6,147 bases of DNA from Bacteroidota bacterium (GTDB lineage: Bacteria; Bacteroidota; Bacteroidia; Bacteroidales; Paludibacteraceae): positions 1 through 6,147 of the forward strand of contig JAFNAU010000133.1 of assembly GCA_017860335.1 (NCBI GenBank), given 5' to 3'. Below, in pieces: positions 5,898 to 6,147 of this stretch. A program made the position numbers and the translations under genes. Each line of letters starts with the position of its first letter. Positions within the stretch are counted from its first letter, which is position 1. The notes beneath the pieces were generated by a model. The model was not told the origin of the DNA. It saw only the letters and a list, made by a program, of their open reading frames with translations, and did not search any database.

Positions 5898-6147
5898 ACT
5901 CAAACAAATCATCGTGGATTACGAAGTGGTATGTCCTATCAGTGGTACCAAAAACTGGACTGATGTTCGCCAGTTCAACCTGATGTTCAGTACTGAAATG
6001 GGTTCTACAGCAGATGGAGCCATGAAAATCTATCTTCGTCCCGAAACAGCTCAGGGTATTTTTGTCAACTACCTGAATGTGCAGAAAACCGGTCGCATGA
6101 AAATACCTTTCGGCATCGCTCAAATAGGGAAAGCTTTCCGCAACGAA
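5869..6147 (+). CDS. glyS: Glycine--tRNA ligase, continuation in the +1 frame (3' end outside window)
   Basis: This frame has no stop from 5869 to the window edge and gives 93 residues, KALNDSDLDELKQIIVDYE onward, that are unmistakably the next part of glycyl-tRNA synthetase: VCPISGTKNWTDVRQFNLMF (21-40), the strongly conserved EMGSTADGAMKIYLRPETAQ (43-62), and class II motif 2 ending FRNE at the last codon (90-93). It has no start of its own at 5869; it is the same gene as the segment starting at 5448, shifted by one base. In related enzymes I recall a linker of roughly 20 residues between the MFR-T motif and the ALNDSDLDEL stretch; here they are almost adjacent. The remaining C-terminal catalytic and anticodon-binding domains lie beyond the window. 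Confidence 0.85.

Noticed and set aside
5589..6123. Two overlapping minus-strand open frames antisense to glyS
   Set aside because: They mirror the conserved GlyRS coding sequence in both of its frames and have no family resemblance of their own.

Overview
The window looks like chromosomal DNA from a member of the Bacteroidota, most likely order Bacteroidales. Three things point there. The intergenic regions carry matches to the Bacteroidota -7 promoter box TAnnTTTG in front of three genes. No gene has a well-placed Shine-Dalgarno sequence that decides its start. The proteins (DUF4450-type putative glycosidase, long ParC with acidic tails, 200-residue outer-membrane barrel, single-chain glycyl-tRNA synthetase) are of Bacteroidota type. 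The placement comes from family recognition and promoter style, not from any search.

Layout. Positions 1-1329 (+) are the C-terminal 442 codons of a large secreted or periplasmic putative carbohydrate-active enzyme; its start lies left of the window. Positions 1330-1683 hold no convincing gene, but include a 69-nt imperfect hairpin just after the enzyme's stop that can serve as terminator for the convergent genes. Positions 1684-4425 (-) are topoisomerase IV subunit A (parC), complete. A 171-bp divergent region (4426-4596) carries a -7 box for each strand. Positions 4597-5199 (+) encode a small exported beta-barrel outer-membrane protein. Positions 5200-5447 are non-coding, with a near-perfect 18-bp palindrome, a 12-A run, a 7-bp inverted repeat and a TAnnTTTG promoter. 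From 5448 to the right edge (+) runs the N-terminal half of glycyl-tRNA synthetase, split into two reading frames at about 5868-5871, where a stretch of the usual protein also appears to be missing.

The genes do not form one pathway: two are housekeeping (DNA decatenation, tRNA charging), one is an envelope protein, and one is the end of a polysaccharide-degradation-type enzyme. I found no defence system, mobile element, CRISPR array, tRNA or rRNA, and no evidence of an undescribed multi-gene system. The points most worth checking are the broken glyS reading frame, the convergent-gene hairpin and the palindromic elements upstream of glyS.
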